Assembly (NCBI GenBank): GCA_026391005.1
Contig: JAPLEV010000049.1
Span: 1 to 64,000, forward strand
Direction: 5' to 3'
From: Flavobacteriia bacterium
GTDB lineage: Bacteria > Bacteroidota > Bacteroidia > Flavobacteriales_D > Crocinitomicaceae
Length of the DNA: 64,000 bases
Under the pieces are notes generated by a model. That model made no database searches. It was not told the origin of the DNA and worked only from the letters and a program-made list of their open reading frames with translations. The position numbers were made by a program, and so were the translations under genes. Position 1 is the stretch's first letter, and every line of letters starts with the position of its first letter. Of the stretch, positions 53,024-61,145 are shown piece after piece.

Positions 53024-53701
53024 TTAAATTTCTTCCGCATTATCATGAAACTTATAGCCGACTCCTTTTACGGTAGAAATCATATGATCACCAATTTTCT
53101 CTCGGATTTTTCGAATGTGTACATCAATGGTGCGGTCGCCTACAATGATATCTGATCCCCAAACGCTATTTAGAATAAATTCCCGCTTAAAAACAGTATT
53201 CGGTTTGGAAGCCAAAAGTGCTAACAATTCAAATTCTTTTCGGGGTAAATGAATTTCCACATTGTTTTTTAAAATTAGGTAACGTTCTCGATCTATCGCA
53301 AAATTAATAAGATCTACTTTTTGCTCAGTTTTAAAGTTACGCCGTAATAAGGCATTTATACGACTTAATAATACTTTTGGTTTAATCGGTTTGGTTACGT
53401 AATCATCACCACCCGATTCTAAGCCTGCTATTTGACTGTAATCCTCGCCGCGAGCTGTTAGGAAACAAATGATAATATGTTGAGTCTTTGGGTCGGCCTT
53501 TATTCGTTCACAAAATTCAATACCATCCATCTGGGGCATCATCACATCTAAAATAATTAAATTGGGAACGGATATTCCAATCTGAGTTAAGGCTGCCATA
53601 CCATTTTCAGCGCTGCTTACTTCATGTCCTTCTCGTTTGAGAATATACATGAGTAAATCTCTTATGTCTTCTTCGTCATCGACGATTAATATCTTTGCCA
53701 T
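53024..53701 (-). CDS. OmpR/PhoB-type response regulator
   Basis: Two-component regulator of 225 aa. Receiver with phosphoacceptor in LIILDVMMPQMDGIEF, preceded by the acidic pair VDDEEDIRD and followed by the conserved Lys in DDYVTKPIKPK. The C-terminal winged helix carries VWGSDIIVGDRTIDVHIRKIREKIG, typical of PhoB-like proteins. No histidine kinase is adjacent. It is divergent from a second regulator of the same class across 195 bases. Confidence 0.93.
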   Translation of the reverse strand: MAKILIVDDEEDIRDLLMYILKREGHEVSSAENGMAALTQIGISVPNLIILDVMMPQMDGIEFCERIKADPKTQHIIICFLTARGEDYSQIAGLESGGDDYVTKPIKPKVLLSRINALLRRNFKTEQKVDLINFAIDRERYLILKNNVEIHLPRKEFELLALLASKPNTVFKREFILNSVWGSDIIVGDRTIDVHIRKIREKIGDHMISTVKGVGYKFHDNAEEI

Positions 53702-53895
53702 AACTAGTACGAAATTACGAAGTTTTTGTATTAAAATTAAAAATAGAAAAAAGATAACTAAGTAGATTTTTTCACAGTATCATTTGGTCAGGGTTATTTA
53801 TGATTAAATTAGTTACTTTTATTAATTGATACTAGCTTAGATTAATTTAAACTAATTGCTTCACGAGTTGGCGGAGTATAAAAAAGTTATTAAAA

Positions 53896-54585
53896 ATGGA
53901 CATAAATATACTCTTAGCAGAAGACGACTTCAGTTTGGGTTTTGTTATTGTAGACCAACTAAAATTAGATGGTTATAAGGTAACTCTTGCTACAGACGGA
54001 ACAGATGCATTAAAGCGGTTTAATGAAAAGCAATTTCATCTCTGCATATTTGATGTGATGATGCCAAAGAAAGATGGCTTTACCTTGGCAAAAGATATTC
54101 GAAATATTAATAGCGATATTCCAATTTTGTTTTTAACAGCAAAATCAATGACGGAGGATAAACTTCAAGGCTTTAATTCTGGCGGTGATGATTATTTAAC
54201 TAAGCCCTTTAGCGTCGAAGAATTACAATTGCGTATAAAAGCTCTTTTACGTCGTGTCAATATCAAAGTAGATAAGCCCGAAGATAAAATAATCTCCATA
54301 GGTCATTTTCTTTTCGACACCGAAAATATTTGTTTAACCATTAATAAAACAACCAAAACCTTAACCAAAAAAGAAGCTCAAATCTTAAAATTACTTTTTA
54401 AATTTAATGGACAAGTATTACCAAGGGAGGTAATATTGAATGCCGTTTGGGGTCAAGATGATTATTTTGTTGGGAGAAGTTTAGATGTATTTATCACTAA
54501 ACTGAGGAAATATTTGAGGGATGATGATCGGATTGTCTTATCGAATATTCATGGGGTAGGGTTTAAATTAGAAGTTAAGAAATGA
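53896..54585 (+). CDS. OmpR-type response regulator
   Basis: Two-component regulator of 229 aa, with receiver site HLCIFDVMMPKKDGF and acidic pair LLAEDDFSLGF, Lys in DDYLTKPFSVEEL, and a C-terminal winged helix with VWGQDDYFVGRSLDVFITKLR. Its stop codon overlaps the tsaB start by four bases (ATGA). No kinase partner nearby. The receiver and effector are intact, so it should be phosphorylated by an unlinked kinase. Confidence 0.92.
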   Translation: MDINILLAEDDFSLGFVIVDQLKLDGYKVTLATDGTDALKRFNEKQFHLCIFDVMMPKKDGFTLAKDIRNINSDIPILFLTAKSMTEDKLQGFNSGGDDYLTKPFSVEELQLRIKALLRRVNIKVDKPEDKIISIGHFLFDTENICLTINKTTKTLTKKEAQILKLLFKFNGQVLPREVILNAVWGQDDYFVGRSLDVFITKLRKYLRDDDRIVLSNIHGVGFKLEVKK

Positions 54586-55241
54586 ATTCTTACATTTTAC
54601 ATCTTGAAACCGCTACGAAGGTTTGTTCTGTGGCTTTGTCATTAAACGGGGTGCAAATTGCTTGTAAGGAATCTACAAGTGATGAATACATTCACGGTGA
54701 ACAGTTAACTAACTTCGTATCGGATGTGCTTTTAATGGCTAAAATAAGCATCAAAAATTTATCCGCTGTATCCGTTTCTTCTGGTCCAGGTTCATATACA
54801 GGATTAAGAATTGGCGTGTCAACGGCAAAAGGAATGTGCTTTGGTTTATCAATACCACTCATTGCTGTACCATCGCTTGTGTCATTGATTTCAATAGCAG
54901 AAAAAAAGTATCCGGGGATTACGATTTGCGCTTTATTTGATGCACGCCGGATGGAGGTGTTTAGCCAAATAATCGATAAAAACAAGGATGAATTAAAAAT
55001 AGTGGGTCCAGAAATAATCGATGCGGATACTTATTCTCAGTTCGATCCTTTTCTTGCGGTTGGCGATGGAACTCAAAAGGTCAAAGAATTGTGGGCACAT
55101 AGACACATTCAATTTGACGATTTATTACAGCCATCTGCGATTGGTCAAATTGATATAGCGTATCAAAAATATATTTTAAAGGAATTTGAAGACGTTGCTT
55201 ATTTTGTGCCGGATTATGGAAAAGAATTTTATACTAATTGA
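54582..55241 (+). CDS. tsaB: tRNA t6A synthesis protein TsaB
   Basis: Non-catalytic partner of TsaD in making N6-threonylcarbamoyladenosine at position 37 of ANN-decoding tRNAs. The N-terminal ASKHA fold begins ILHLETATKVCSVALS and the family motif is SSGPGSYTGLRIGVSTAKG. The 219 aa length is normal. Overlaps the upstream response-regulator gene by four bases. Confidence 0.94.
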   Translation: MNSYILHLETATKVCSVALSLNGVQIACKESTSDEYIHGEQLTNFVSDVLLMAKISIKNLSAVSVSSGPGSYTGLRIGVSTAKGMCFGLSIPLIAVPSLVSLISIAEKKYPGITICALFDARRMEVFSQIIDKNKDELKIVGPEIIDADTYSQFDPFLAVGDGTQKVKELWAHRHIQFDDLLQPSAIGQIDIAYQKYILKEFEDVAYFVPDYGKEFYTN

Positions 55242-55484
55242 TTAAATTCAACTCTTTTTTTTATTTTAAATGGATCGGTTTTAACTACCGTCTTTTGAGA
55301 TTAACTGAAATCGCATAAGATAACTTGTTAAACGTTTATTGAATGATTTTGATAAGCTAAAAAAATGCTACTATTCATGCCTATCATAGTTCCAGTTGTT
55401 TTTTCTTGATAAGCTAATAGCAAAGGATAACTTTGTTTGTTCCGCACTGAAAACAGATAGTCAAAAAAAATCCCTGCTAATTAT
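55242..55484. other. Non-coding gap between tsaB and the zapA unit
   Basis: This AT-rich gap holds no convincing gene. The only notable feature is a 12-base direct repeat, TTGATAAGCTAA, at 55349-55360 and 55406-55417, with a weaker third match in the TATCAGCTAA near 55490. Confidence 0.5.
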
Positions 55485-55514
55485 ATTGTTATCAGCTAAT
55501 GTATATTAACTTTG
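55485..55514 (+). promoter_or_regulatory. Promoter of the coiled-coil-zapA-rny unit
   Basis: ATTG (55485-55488) and TAACTTTG (55507-55514, TAnnTTTG) are separated by 18 bases. The -7 box ends 16 bases before the ATG at 55531. Confidence 0.55.
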
Positions 55515-55530
55515 TTGAAAGTTGCAGAAA

Positions 55531-55842
55531 ATGACAGATCAAATTCAAAATAGCATTTCTCTTTTGCGATCTAAGTTTATGGGAATCCATCAAAACTTAA
55601 GCATGGCTAAAAAAGAAATTGATGCTTTGAATTTGGAAATAAAACAACTTCAATCGGATTTATTTGAGTCGAAAGACCGGAATGAATTGTTGGAAGTAAA
55701 GTTGCAAAAAGCAACATCTGACATGAAAGCAACCAATAAACAAGTTGATAACGGTTCGGCGCTATCTCAAGGGAGAAGCAATGAACAAATTGACGAATTG
55801 GTTAAGGAAATAGAAAATTGTATAGCAGCGCTAAAAAAATAA
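55531..55842 (+). CDS. Coiled-coil protein upstream of zapA
   Basis: A 103-residue, strongly helical, heptad-patterned protein (FMGIHQNLSMAKKEIDALNLEIKQLQSDL region). The ORF track starts at a TTG (55522); I choose the ATG at 55531 because it fits the promoter spacing. No catalytic motif. Proteins of this sort often precede zapA in flavobacteria and may act with it in cell division, which is inference from position only. Gap to zapA is three bases. Confidence 0.75.
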   Translation: MTDQIQNSISLLRSKFMGIHQNLSMAKKEIDALNLEIKQLQSDLFESKDRNELLEVKLQKATSDMKATNKQVDNGSALSQGRSNEQIDELVKEIENCIAALKK

Positions 55843-55845
55843 GAA

Positions 55846-56139
55846 ATGGGTAAAATTTCTTTAAAAGTGGAAATAGCTGGACGTACTTATCCACTCACGG
55901 TTCAAGAAGGTGAGGAGAAAAAAGTACTGAATGCCGCAGAAGATATTAATAAGGCAATAAGTCTCCTAAAATCGAATTACGCAGTAAGTGATTCGCAAGA
56001 TTTATTGGCAATGTCTTCCCTTCAATTTATGTTGAAAGGGGCTTCCAACAAAATTGAAAAGGAAATTTTACCAGCTGATTATTCCTCAATTGAACGAGCT
56101 TTACATGATTTCACAGAAGAGTTGAATCAACTCGACTAA
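55846..56139 (+). CDS. zapA: Cell division protein ZapA
   Basis: A 97-residue FtsZ-ring-associated protein with the ZapA pattern: short beta N-terminus ([16 protein letters not shown]), then [19 protein letters not shown] and a helical C-terminus that forms the coiled-coil. Second gene of the unit leading to rny. Confidence 0.9.
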   Translation: MGKISLKVEIAGRTYPLTVQEGEEKKVLNAAEDINKAISLLKSNYAVSDSQDLLAMSSLQFMLKGASNKIEKEILPADYSSIERALHDFTEELNQLD

Positions 56140-56195
56140 AATACCTTACCAGCGTCCAACTTGTAGTATTAACGATTAAATTAACATTAGTTGAA

Positions 56196-57725
56196 ATGGA
56201 AGTGCTATGGATTGTATTGGGTTTAGTCGGTGGTGGCGCAGCAACTTTTTTCGTTCAAAAGGTTTTGGTTAAATCCAAAAGTGAAGGGCTGATCAAAGAG
56301 GCAGAGCTGCAAGCTGAAAACATTAAAAAGGAAAAAATGCTTCAGGCTAAAGAGAATTTCTTGCGCCTTAAAGAAGAACATGAGGTGGCGATCAAAGACC
56401 GCGAAAGAAAGCTGCAGTCAAATGAAGACCGTGCGCGTGCTAAAGAGAAAAACATTGATCAAAAATTAGAGGACCTTGGCCGTAAAGAAAAAGTCACGGA
56501 AGGCCTACAACAGGATTTTGATGCTAAATTCCAGGGCTTAAACATCCGTATGCAGGAGCTTGATAAAATTCAAAGCAAGCGCGTTGCTGAACTTTCAAAA
56601 ATTAGCGGTATGCAACCGGAGGATGCTAAAAAAATGTTAATGGAGGCATTGACAGATGAAGCTAGAACGGGAGCCATGGCTCAAATAAAAGAAATTACGG
56701 AAGAAGCGAAGCTTAATGCTAATCGCGAAGCTAGAAAAATAGTCATTCAAACTATTCAACGTGTAGCAACGGAACAAGCCGTTGAGAATGCGGTTTCCGT
56801 TTTTAATATTGAATCGGATGAGGTGAAAGGTCGAATTATTGGTCGTGAAGGTAGAAATATCCGTGCCTTGGAAGCCGCAACTGGAGTGGAAATTATCGTG
56901 GATGATACGCCGGAAGCAATTATTCTTTCTTGTTTCGATCCAGTTCGAAGAGAAATTGCAAGGCTTGCACTCCATCAGTTGGTTTCTGATGGTCGTATTC
57001 ACCCTGCTAGAATTGAAGAGGTGGTCGCAAAAACACGCAAACAATTGGATGAAGAAATCGCAGAAACAGGAAGAAGAACTTGTATAGATTTAGGTATTCA
57101 TGGATTACATCCTGAGTTAATGCGCATGGTGGGAAGAATGAAATTCAGGTCTTCTTATGGGCAGAATTTGTTGCAACACTCTCGCGAAGTAGCGAACCTT
57201 TGTGCTATAATGGCTGCAGAGCTTGGATTAAACGTTAAACTCGCCAAACGAGCAGGACTTTTACATGATATTGGTAAAGTGCCTGATGAAGAGCCGGAAT
57301 TACCGCACGCTATTCTTGGGATGAAAGTCGCTGAGAAATTCGGAGAGAAAGGTGAGGTGCTTAATGCTATTGGTGCGCATCACGATGAAATCGAAATGAC
57401 TTCCTTAATTTCTCCCATTGTGCAAGTTTGTGATGCTATTTCGGGAGCTAGACCGGGAGCTAGACGTGAAATAGTTGAGACGTACATTAAGCGAATTAAA
57501 GAACTGGAGAATTTAGCGCTTTCGTACGATGGTGTAAGCAGTGCTTATGCTATTCAAGCTGGTAGGGAATTACGCGTGTTGGTGGAAGCAGAAAAAGTAA
57601 GTGACCAAAAATCGGAAGAACTATCTTTTAACATTTCGCAGCGTATTCAAACCGAAATGACGTATCCTGGACAAGTTAAAGTAACAGTTATCCGTGAAAA
57701 ACGATCCGTGAATTACGCTAAATAA
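56196..57725 (+). CDS. rny: Ribonuclease Y
   Basis: Membrane-anchored endoribonuclease that starts mRNA decay. An N-terminal transmembrane helix (about residues 3-22) leads into a long coiled coil (about 30-190). The KH domain contains [19 protein letters not shown] (about 210-230), and the HD domain shows [10 protein letters not shown] and [13 protein letters not shown] with the catalytic HD pair. 509 aa is standard. It follows zapA after 56 bases. Confidence 0.96.
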   Translation: MEVLWIVLGLVGGGAATFFVQKVLVKSKSEGLIKEAELQAENIKKEKMLQAKENFLRLKEEHEVAIKDRERKLQSNEDRARAKEKNIDQKLEDLGRKEKVTEGLQQDFDAKFQGLNIRMQELDKIQSKRVAELSKISGMQPEDAKKMLMEALTDEARTGAMAQIKEITEEAKLNANREARKIVIQTIQRVATEQAVENAVSVFNIESDEVKGRIIGREGRNIRALEAATGVEIIVDDTPEAIILSCFDPVRREIARLALHQLVSDGRIHPARIEEVVAKTRKQLDEEIAETGRRTCIDLGIHGLHPELMRMVGRMKFRSSYGQNLLQHSREVANLCAIMAAELGLNVKLAKRAGLLHDIGKVPDEEPELPHAILGMKVAEKFGEKGEVLNAIGAHHDEIEMTSLISPIVQVCDAISGARPGARREIVETYIKRIKELENLALSYDGVSSAYAIQAGRELRVLVEAEKVSDQKSEELSFNISQRIQTEMTYPGQVKVTVIREKRSVNYAK

Positions 57726-57777
57726 TTGGTGAAAACTTAAGTTACGCTTCTTTGTTTTTAAGCTAAAGGTATTCAGT

Positions 57778-58699
57778 ATGAATTCAAAATGGCAATTAAT
57801 TGCAGGTCCTTGCAGTGCTGAAACACGTGAGCAAGTTATGGAAACGGCAAAAGGATTAGTGTCGCTTCAGCCAAGCTATTTTCGGGCAGGTATTTGGAAG
57901 CCACGTACCAGACCAGGCGAGTTTGAAGGTGTGGATCGGGGCCCGTACCACCACAAATCCTTTTTCTGTTCAAGAGATTGCGGATGCACTAAAAGGGGTA
58001 GATATGCCCATCATGGTGAAAAATCCGATTAATCCCGATTTGAAATTATGGATCGGCGCTATTGAGCGACTTTATAACGTTGGGGTTGTTGATGTTACCG
58101 CCATTCACCGCGGCTTTTCTGTATATGAAATTGCAAAATACCGAAATAATCCTAATTGGCAAATCCCGATTGATCTCAAACAAGAATTGCCTCAACTACC
58201 ACTTCTGTGCGATCCCTCTCATATCACAGGTGATGCATCCATGTTGTTGGAAGTTGCCCAGAAAGCAATTGATTTGAAATATGATGGCTTAATGCTTGAA
58301 ACGCATTGTAATCCAAGGGAAGCGTGGACAGATGCTAAACAACAAGTTTCGCCGGCAGAGCTAGCGGAGCTTCTAGCAAAATTGCATTTTAGGGATAGAA
58401 GGGAAATTGAGGAGGCAGAATTATTGGAGTTTAGAGCGAAAATTAATGCAATGGATGAGGCTATTATTCATTTGTTGACAGAAAGAATGTTTACTTCTGG
58501 ATTGATTGGTAAATTTAAAAAAGAACATAATTTAGCGATCTTGCAGAAAGCACGCTGGGAAGAGCTGCTTGTAAGTAATGTCGATAAAGCAGTTAAGCTT
58601 AATCTCTCCAAAGAATTCTCAACGCAATTGTTTAAGCTTATTCATCAGGAATCAATTCATATTCAGTCGCAAATTTTGAATGACAATAATAATGAATAA
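57778..58699 (+). pseudogene. DAHP synthase-chorismate mutase, internal deletion and frameshift
   Basis: First enzyme of aromatic synthesis fused to chorismate mutase. The N-terminal part (frame from 57778) reads WQLIAGPCSAETREQV and RAGIWKPRTRPGEFEGV and then becomes non-homologous (DRGPYHHKS) to a stop at 58032. The homologous reading resumes at WIGARTTTNPFSVQEIADAL in the next frame (track ORF 57923-58699). About 40 codons normally lie between FEGV and WIGARTT in this family, including the TEVA segment and the strand before the second metal ligand. They are missing, with a net loss of about 122 bases. The chorismate mutase domain (about the last 90 residues, LRFRAKINAMDEAI region) is intact but out of frame with the start. 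Either a real disabling deletion or an assembly collapse. Confidence 0.85.
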
Positions 58700-59936
58700 A
58701 ACAATTCTTCCCTTCAAGTATCAAGGAAGTATAGTGGCTAATCCATCCAAAAGTTACCTGCAAAGGGCTGTTGTCTGCGCCGTTCTTGCAAAAGAAAATA
58801 CGGATCTTTTAGTGGAGATGCCTTCCGATGATGTAGCTGCTGCACTTCGTCTCTTGCCTGTTTTGGGTGCATCCTTTCAAAATGGAATTGTCACCCCAAC
58901 TTCTTCTGAGAATAGACAGGTTGAATTGATTCTGAATGTGGGCGAGTCCGGCTTGTTGCTGCGCTTAATGTCAACTATTGGAATGGGCTTTGCCAAACGA
59001 TTGATTCTTCATGGTGAGGGCACTTTGCTTCTCCGATCGATTGTTTCATTAGTAGATCAATTGCGAGCAATAGGCTTGCAAGTTGAATCCAATAATGGTT
59101 TTCTTCCTATCATAATCGAGGGAGAAATTACGAATTCTTCCTTGTCGGTGAATGCATCGGACAGTTCTCAATTCCTTTCTGGTTTACTGATTTCGCTTTC
59201 GCAAAGACCTTTTGATAGTGTGGTGAATGTGTCCGCATTAAGCAGTGAGCCTTACATTGATTTAACCATGGCTATTTTGAACGATTTTGGGGTACGTATT
59301 CGCCATGAAGATTACAAGACATTTTATATCAAGGGGAATCAAATGATGTCTCTTCAAAAAATTAATATAGAAGGTGATTGGAGCGGGGCATCGAATCATT
59401 TGGTAGGCGCGGCTATTTCAGGTGAAATTACAATGAAAGGATTGTCGATTAATTCTAATCAAGCAGATAAAAAAATATTGAAGGCCTTAGAGGTCTTTGG
59501 TGCAATGGTGGAAGTTCATGAAGATAAAATTACGGTGAAGCAAAATGAAAAACGACCATTTGTATTTGATGCCACCCACTGCCCAGATTTGTTTCCTCCT
59601 CTTGCAATTTTGGCATGCGCTGCAGTGGGTACGAGTGAAATTAAAGGACTTCATCGTTTGGTGAATAAAGAATCAAATCGTCAACTTAGTATTGTAAAGA
59701 TGCTGAACGTTCTTGGGGTGAACTATCGAATTGTTGCGGACAGCATCTTTATTGAAGGCAAAGGAAAGGTTCATGGAGGAACCATCGCTACCTATAATGA
59801 TCATCGCATTTCAATGGCGGGCGCAATTGCCGCTTGTATCGCTTCTTCAGAAATTATCATCGATAATATTGCTTGCGTGGCTAAATCATACCCCAATTTT
59901 TTTAACGATCTGGAGGCTTTAGGTCTTATTGATTAG
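58692..59936 (+). CDS. aroA: 3-phosphoshikimate 1-carboxyvinyltransferase (EPSP synthase)
   Basis: Shikimate-pathway enzyme making EPSP from shikimate-3-phosphate and PEP. I choose the ATG at 58692 (MNKTILPFKYQGSIV) over the track start at 58680. The motif PSKSYLQRAVV binds PEP and S3P. The glycine-rich GESGLLLRLM stretch, the active-site NDHRISMAGAIAA and CVAKSYPNFFNDLEALG are present. 414 aa is near standard. It overlaps the 3' end of the disrupted DAHP synthase-chorismate mutase gene, so the two were one transcription unit. Confidence 0.92.
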   Translation: MNKTILPFKYQGSIVANPSKSYLQRAVVCAVLAKENTDLLVEMPSDDVAAALRLLPVLGASFQNGIVTPTSSENRQVELILNVGESGLLLRLMSTIGMGFAKRLILHGEGTLLLRSIVSLVDQLRAIGLQVESNNGFLPIIIEGEITNSSLSVNASDSSQFLSGLLISLSQRPFDSVVNVSALSSEPYIDLTMAILNDFGVRIRHEDYKTFYIKGNQMMSLQKINIEGDWSGASNHLVGAAISGEITMKGLSINSNQADKKILKALEVFGAMVEVHEDKITVKQNEKRPFVFDATHCPDLFPPLAILACAAVGTSEIKGLHRLVNKESNRQLSIVKMLNVLGVNYRIVADSIFIEGKGKVHGGTIATYNDHRISMAGAIAACIASSEIIIDNIACVAKSYPNFFNDLEALGLID

Positions 59937-59991
59937 ATCGTTTTTTTTTCTCCATCTCGATTGGTAAAAAGCGGATCGAGTCGTAAGCGAT

Positions 59992-60028
59992 ACCGAAAAG
60001 TACCGAGGTTTCGATATGTCGTTTCGGT
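59992..60028. repeat. Palindrome 1 of intergenic cluster
   Basis: ACCGAAA (59992-59998) pairs with TTTCGGT (60022-60028) across a 23-base loop that itself contains partial inverted matches (AGTACCGAGGTTTCGATA). Confidence 0.5.
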
Positions 60029-60051
60029 GTGGCGTTTGATAGAAAAGTGTC

Positions 60052-60098
60052 TCTCGGCTCCGCTCGATTCACTTAAAGGGCATCGAGCGGAGCCGAGA
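60052..60098. repeat. Perfect 17-bp inverted repeat, intergenic
   Basis: TCTCGGCTCCGCTCGAT (60052-60068) pairs perfectly with ATCGAGCGGAGCCGAGA (60082-60098) around a 13-base loop. It is far more GC-rich than the surroundings and is typical of short palindromic repeats scattered in Bacteroidota genomes. I cannot test copy number from one window. Confidence 0.85.
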
Positions 60099-60126
60099 AG
60101 CACGACTTCAATCGAGAATTGATTTT

Positions 60127-60181
60127 TTCGTTCTTTTGTACTTGTGCTGAGCTTGCCGTAGTATCAAGACAAAAGGACGAA
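60127..60181. repeat. Inverted repeat with TTGTGCTGAGCTTGCCG core
   Basis: TTCGTTCTTTTGTACTTG (60127-60144) pairs with CAAGACAAAAGGACGAA (60165-60181) with two mismatches or gaps. The loop TGCTGAGCTTGCCGTAG is close to a widespread intergenic core of the TGAGCTTGTCGAAG type that I recall from other Bacteroidota genomes. Confidence 0.75.
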
Positions 60182-60190
60182 GAAAATAAA

Positions 60191-60219
60191 GTCCGGTTTT
60201 TTCCGCCTGGGCGGTGGAC
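60191..60219. repeat. Palindrome with CCGCCTGGGCGG core
   Basis: CCGCC-TG-GGCGG (60203-60214) is nested inside GTCC (60191) and GGAC (60216-60219), giving a GC-rich cruciform-like element at the end of the cluster. The remaining gap to 60359 holds AT-rich sequence with no gene. Confidence 0.65.
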
Positions 60220-60359
60220 AATAGTGAATTATAATAACCTTCAAGAAAACTTTTTGTAAAAAAATATTCGACCTTAAAAATAATGATTATTTTAACGCTT
60301 TAATTTATATAATTTTCCAAAAAGTTTGGAAACAAAGTTTCAACTTATCAAAAAAAAAA

Positions 60360-61019
60360 ATGATGAAAAAACTACTTTTAATTGCTGGATTTTCAATTGG
60401 TCTAGTTGCTATGAATGCTCAAATCATGCAAGGTAATTTTATTATTGATCCATACATTGGGATTCCTAATTGGGCGAACAGTTTATTTTATGGTCAATAT
60501 GATGGATCTAGTACTTCAGTGTCAAATTATAAAACGGTCGGTGGTGCATTATCCTATGGGGGAAGATTTGAATATATGATCGCTGATAAAGTAGGTGTTG
60601 GAGCAGATGTTAATTATGAAGTTTCAGGCTTTTCTTTTGATTATACTGATTATCAATACGATGCTTCTGGAGCTGTTATTTATGTAAATGGAGACCCGCA
60701 ATTTAGATCATACACTGATAAATATACAGCAAAAAAATTACGTGCCATGTTTCGTCTAAATTATCATTTTTTCCAAAGTGATAAAGTGGATGTTTATACT
60801 GGTTTTGCCGCTGGGTATAAAAGTGCTAAACGAGAATATACTACAGAACCATCTAATCCAATGAGCACAAATGAAAGTGCTGATAAGGCATTGGTTCCTA
60901 TATCCACAAGGTTGGCGATTGGGACGAAAATATATTTCACTCAGAATATTGGTGCCCATGTAGAATTAGGTGTTTTTGGTGGAGGGTTAATCCAATTTGG
61001 ACTTTCAGCTAAATTCTAA
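60360..61019 (+). CDS. Outer-membrane beta-barrel protein
   Basis: Exported 219-residue protein with a signal peptide (MMKKLLLIAGFSIGLVAMNAQ) and short alternating strands typical of an eight-stranded barrel: GGRFEYMIADKVGVGADVNYE, then LRAMFRLNYHFF, VDVYTGFAAGYKSAKREY and a C-terminal strand ending in Phe (LIQFGLSAKF), the classical last-strand signal for BAM. Role unknown. Its own terminator follows, so it is a single-gene unit. The 423-base gap upstream holds the palindrome cluster. Confidence 0.82.
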   Translation: MMKKLLLIAGFSIGLVAMNAQIMQGNFIIDPYIGIPNWANSLFYGQYDGSSTSVSNYKTVGGALSYGGRFEYMIADKVGVGADVNYEVSGFSFDYTDYQYDASGAVIYVNGDPQFRSYTDKYTAKKLRAMFRLNYHFFQSDKVDVYTGFAAGYKSAKREYTTEPSNPMSTNESADKALVPISTRLAIGTKIYFTQNIGAHVELGVFGGGLIQFGLSAKF

Positions 61020-61040
61020 GTTAAGAATTAAATGAAAAAT

Positions 61041-61070
61041 CCATCCGTCAAGCAACGGATGGCTTTTTTT
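61041..61070 (+). terminator. Intrinsic terminator of the barrel gene
   Basis: CCATCCGT pairs with ACGGATGG around a CAAGCA loop and is followed by CTTTTTTT. It starts 22 bases after the stop codon. Confidence 0.9.
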
Positions 61071-61145
61071 ATGCGCTAAAAGTAAAGAGCTTGTTTTCTA
61101 ATGATCCTTTGTGGATAGAAAGAAGAGTTCCAGTTAATGTAGGAA

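Noticed and set aside
56637-57044. 135 aa minus-strand ORF
   Set aside because: Antisense to ribonuclease Y, with Cys/Phe/Ser-rich composition that is not protein-like for this genome.
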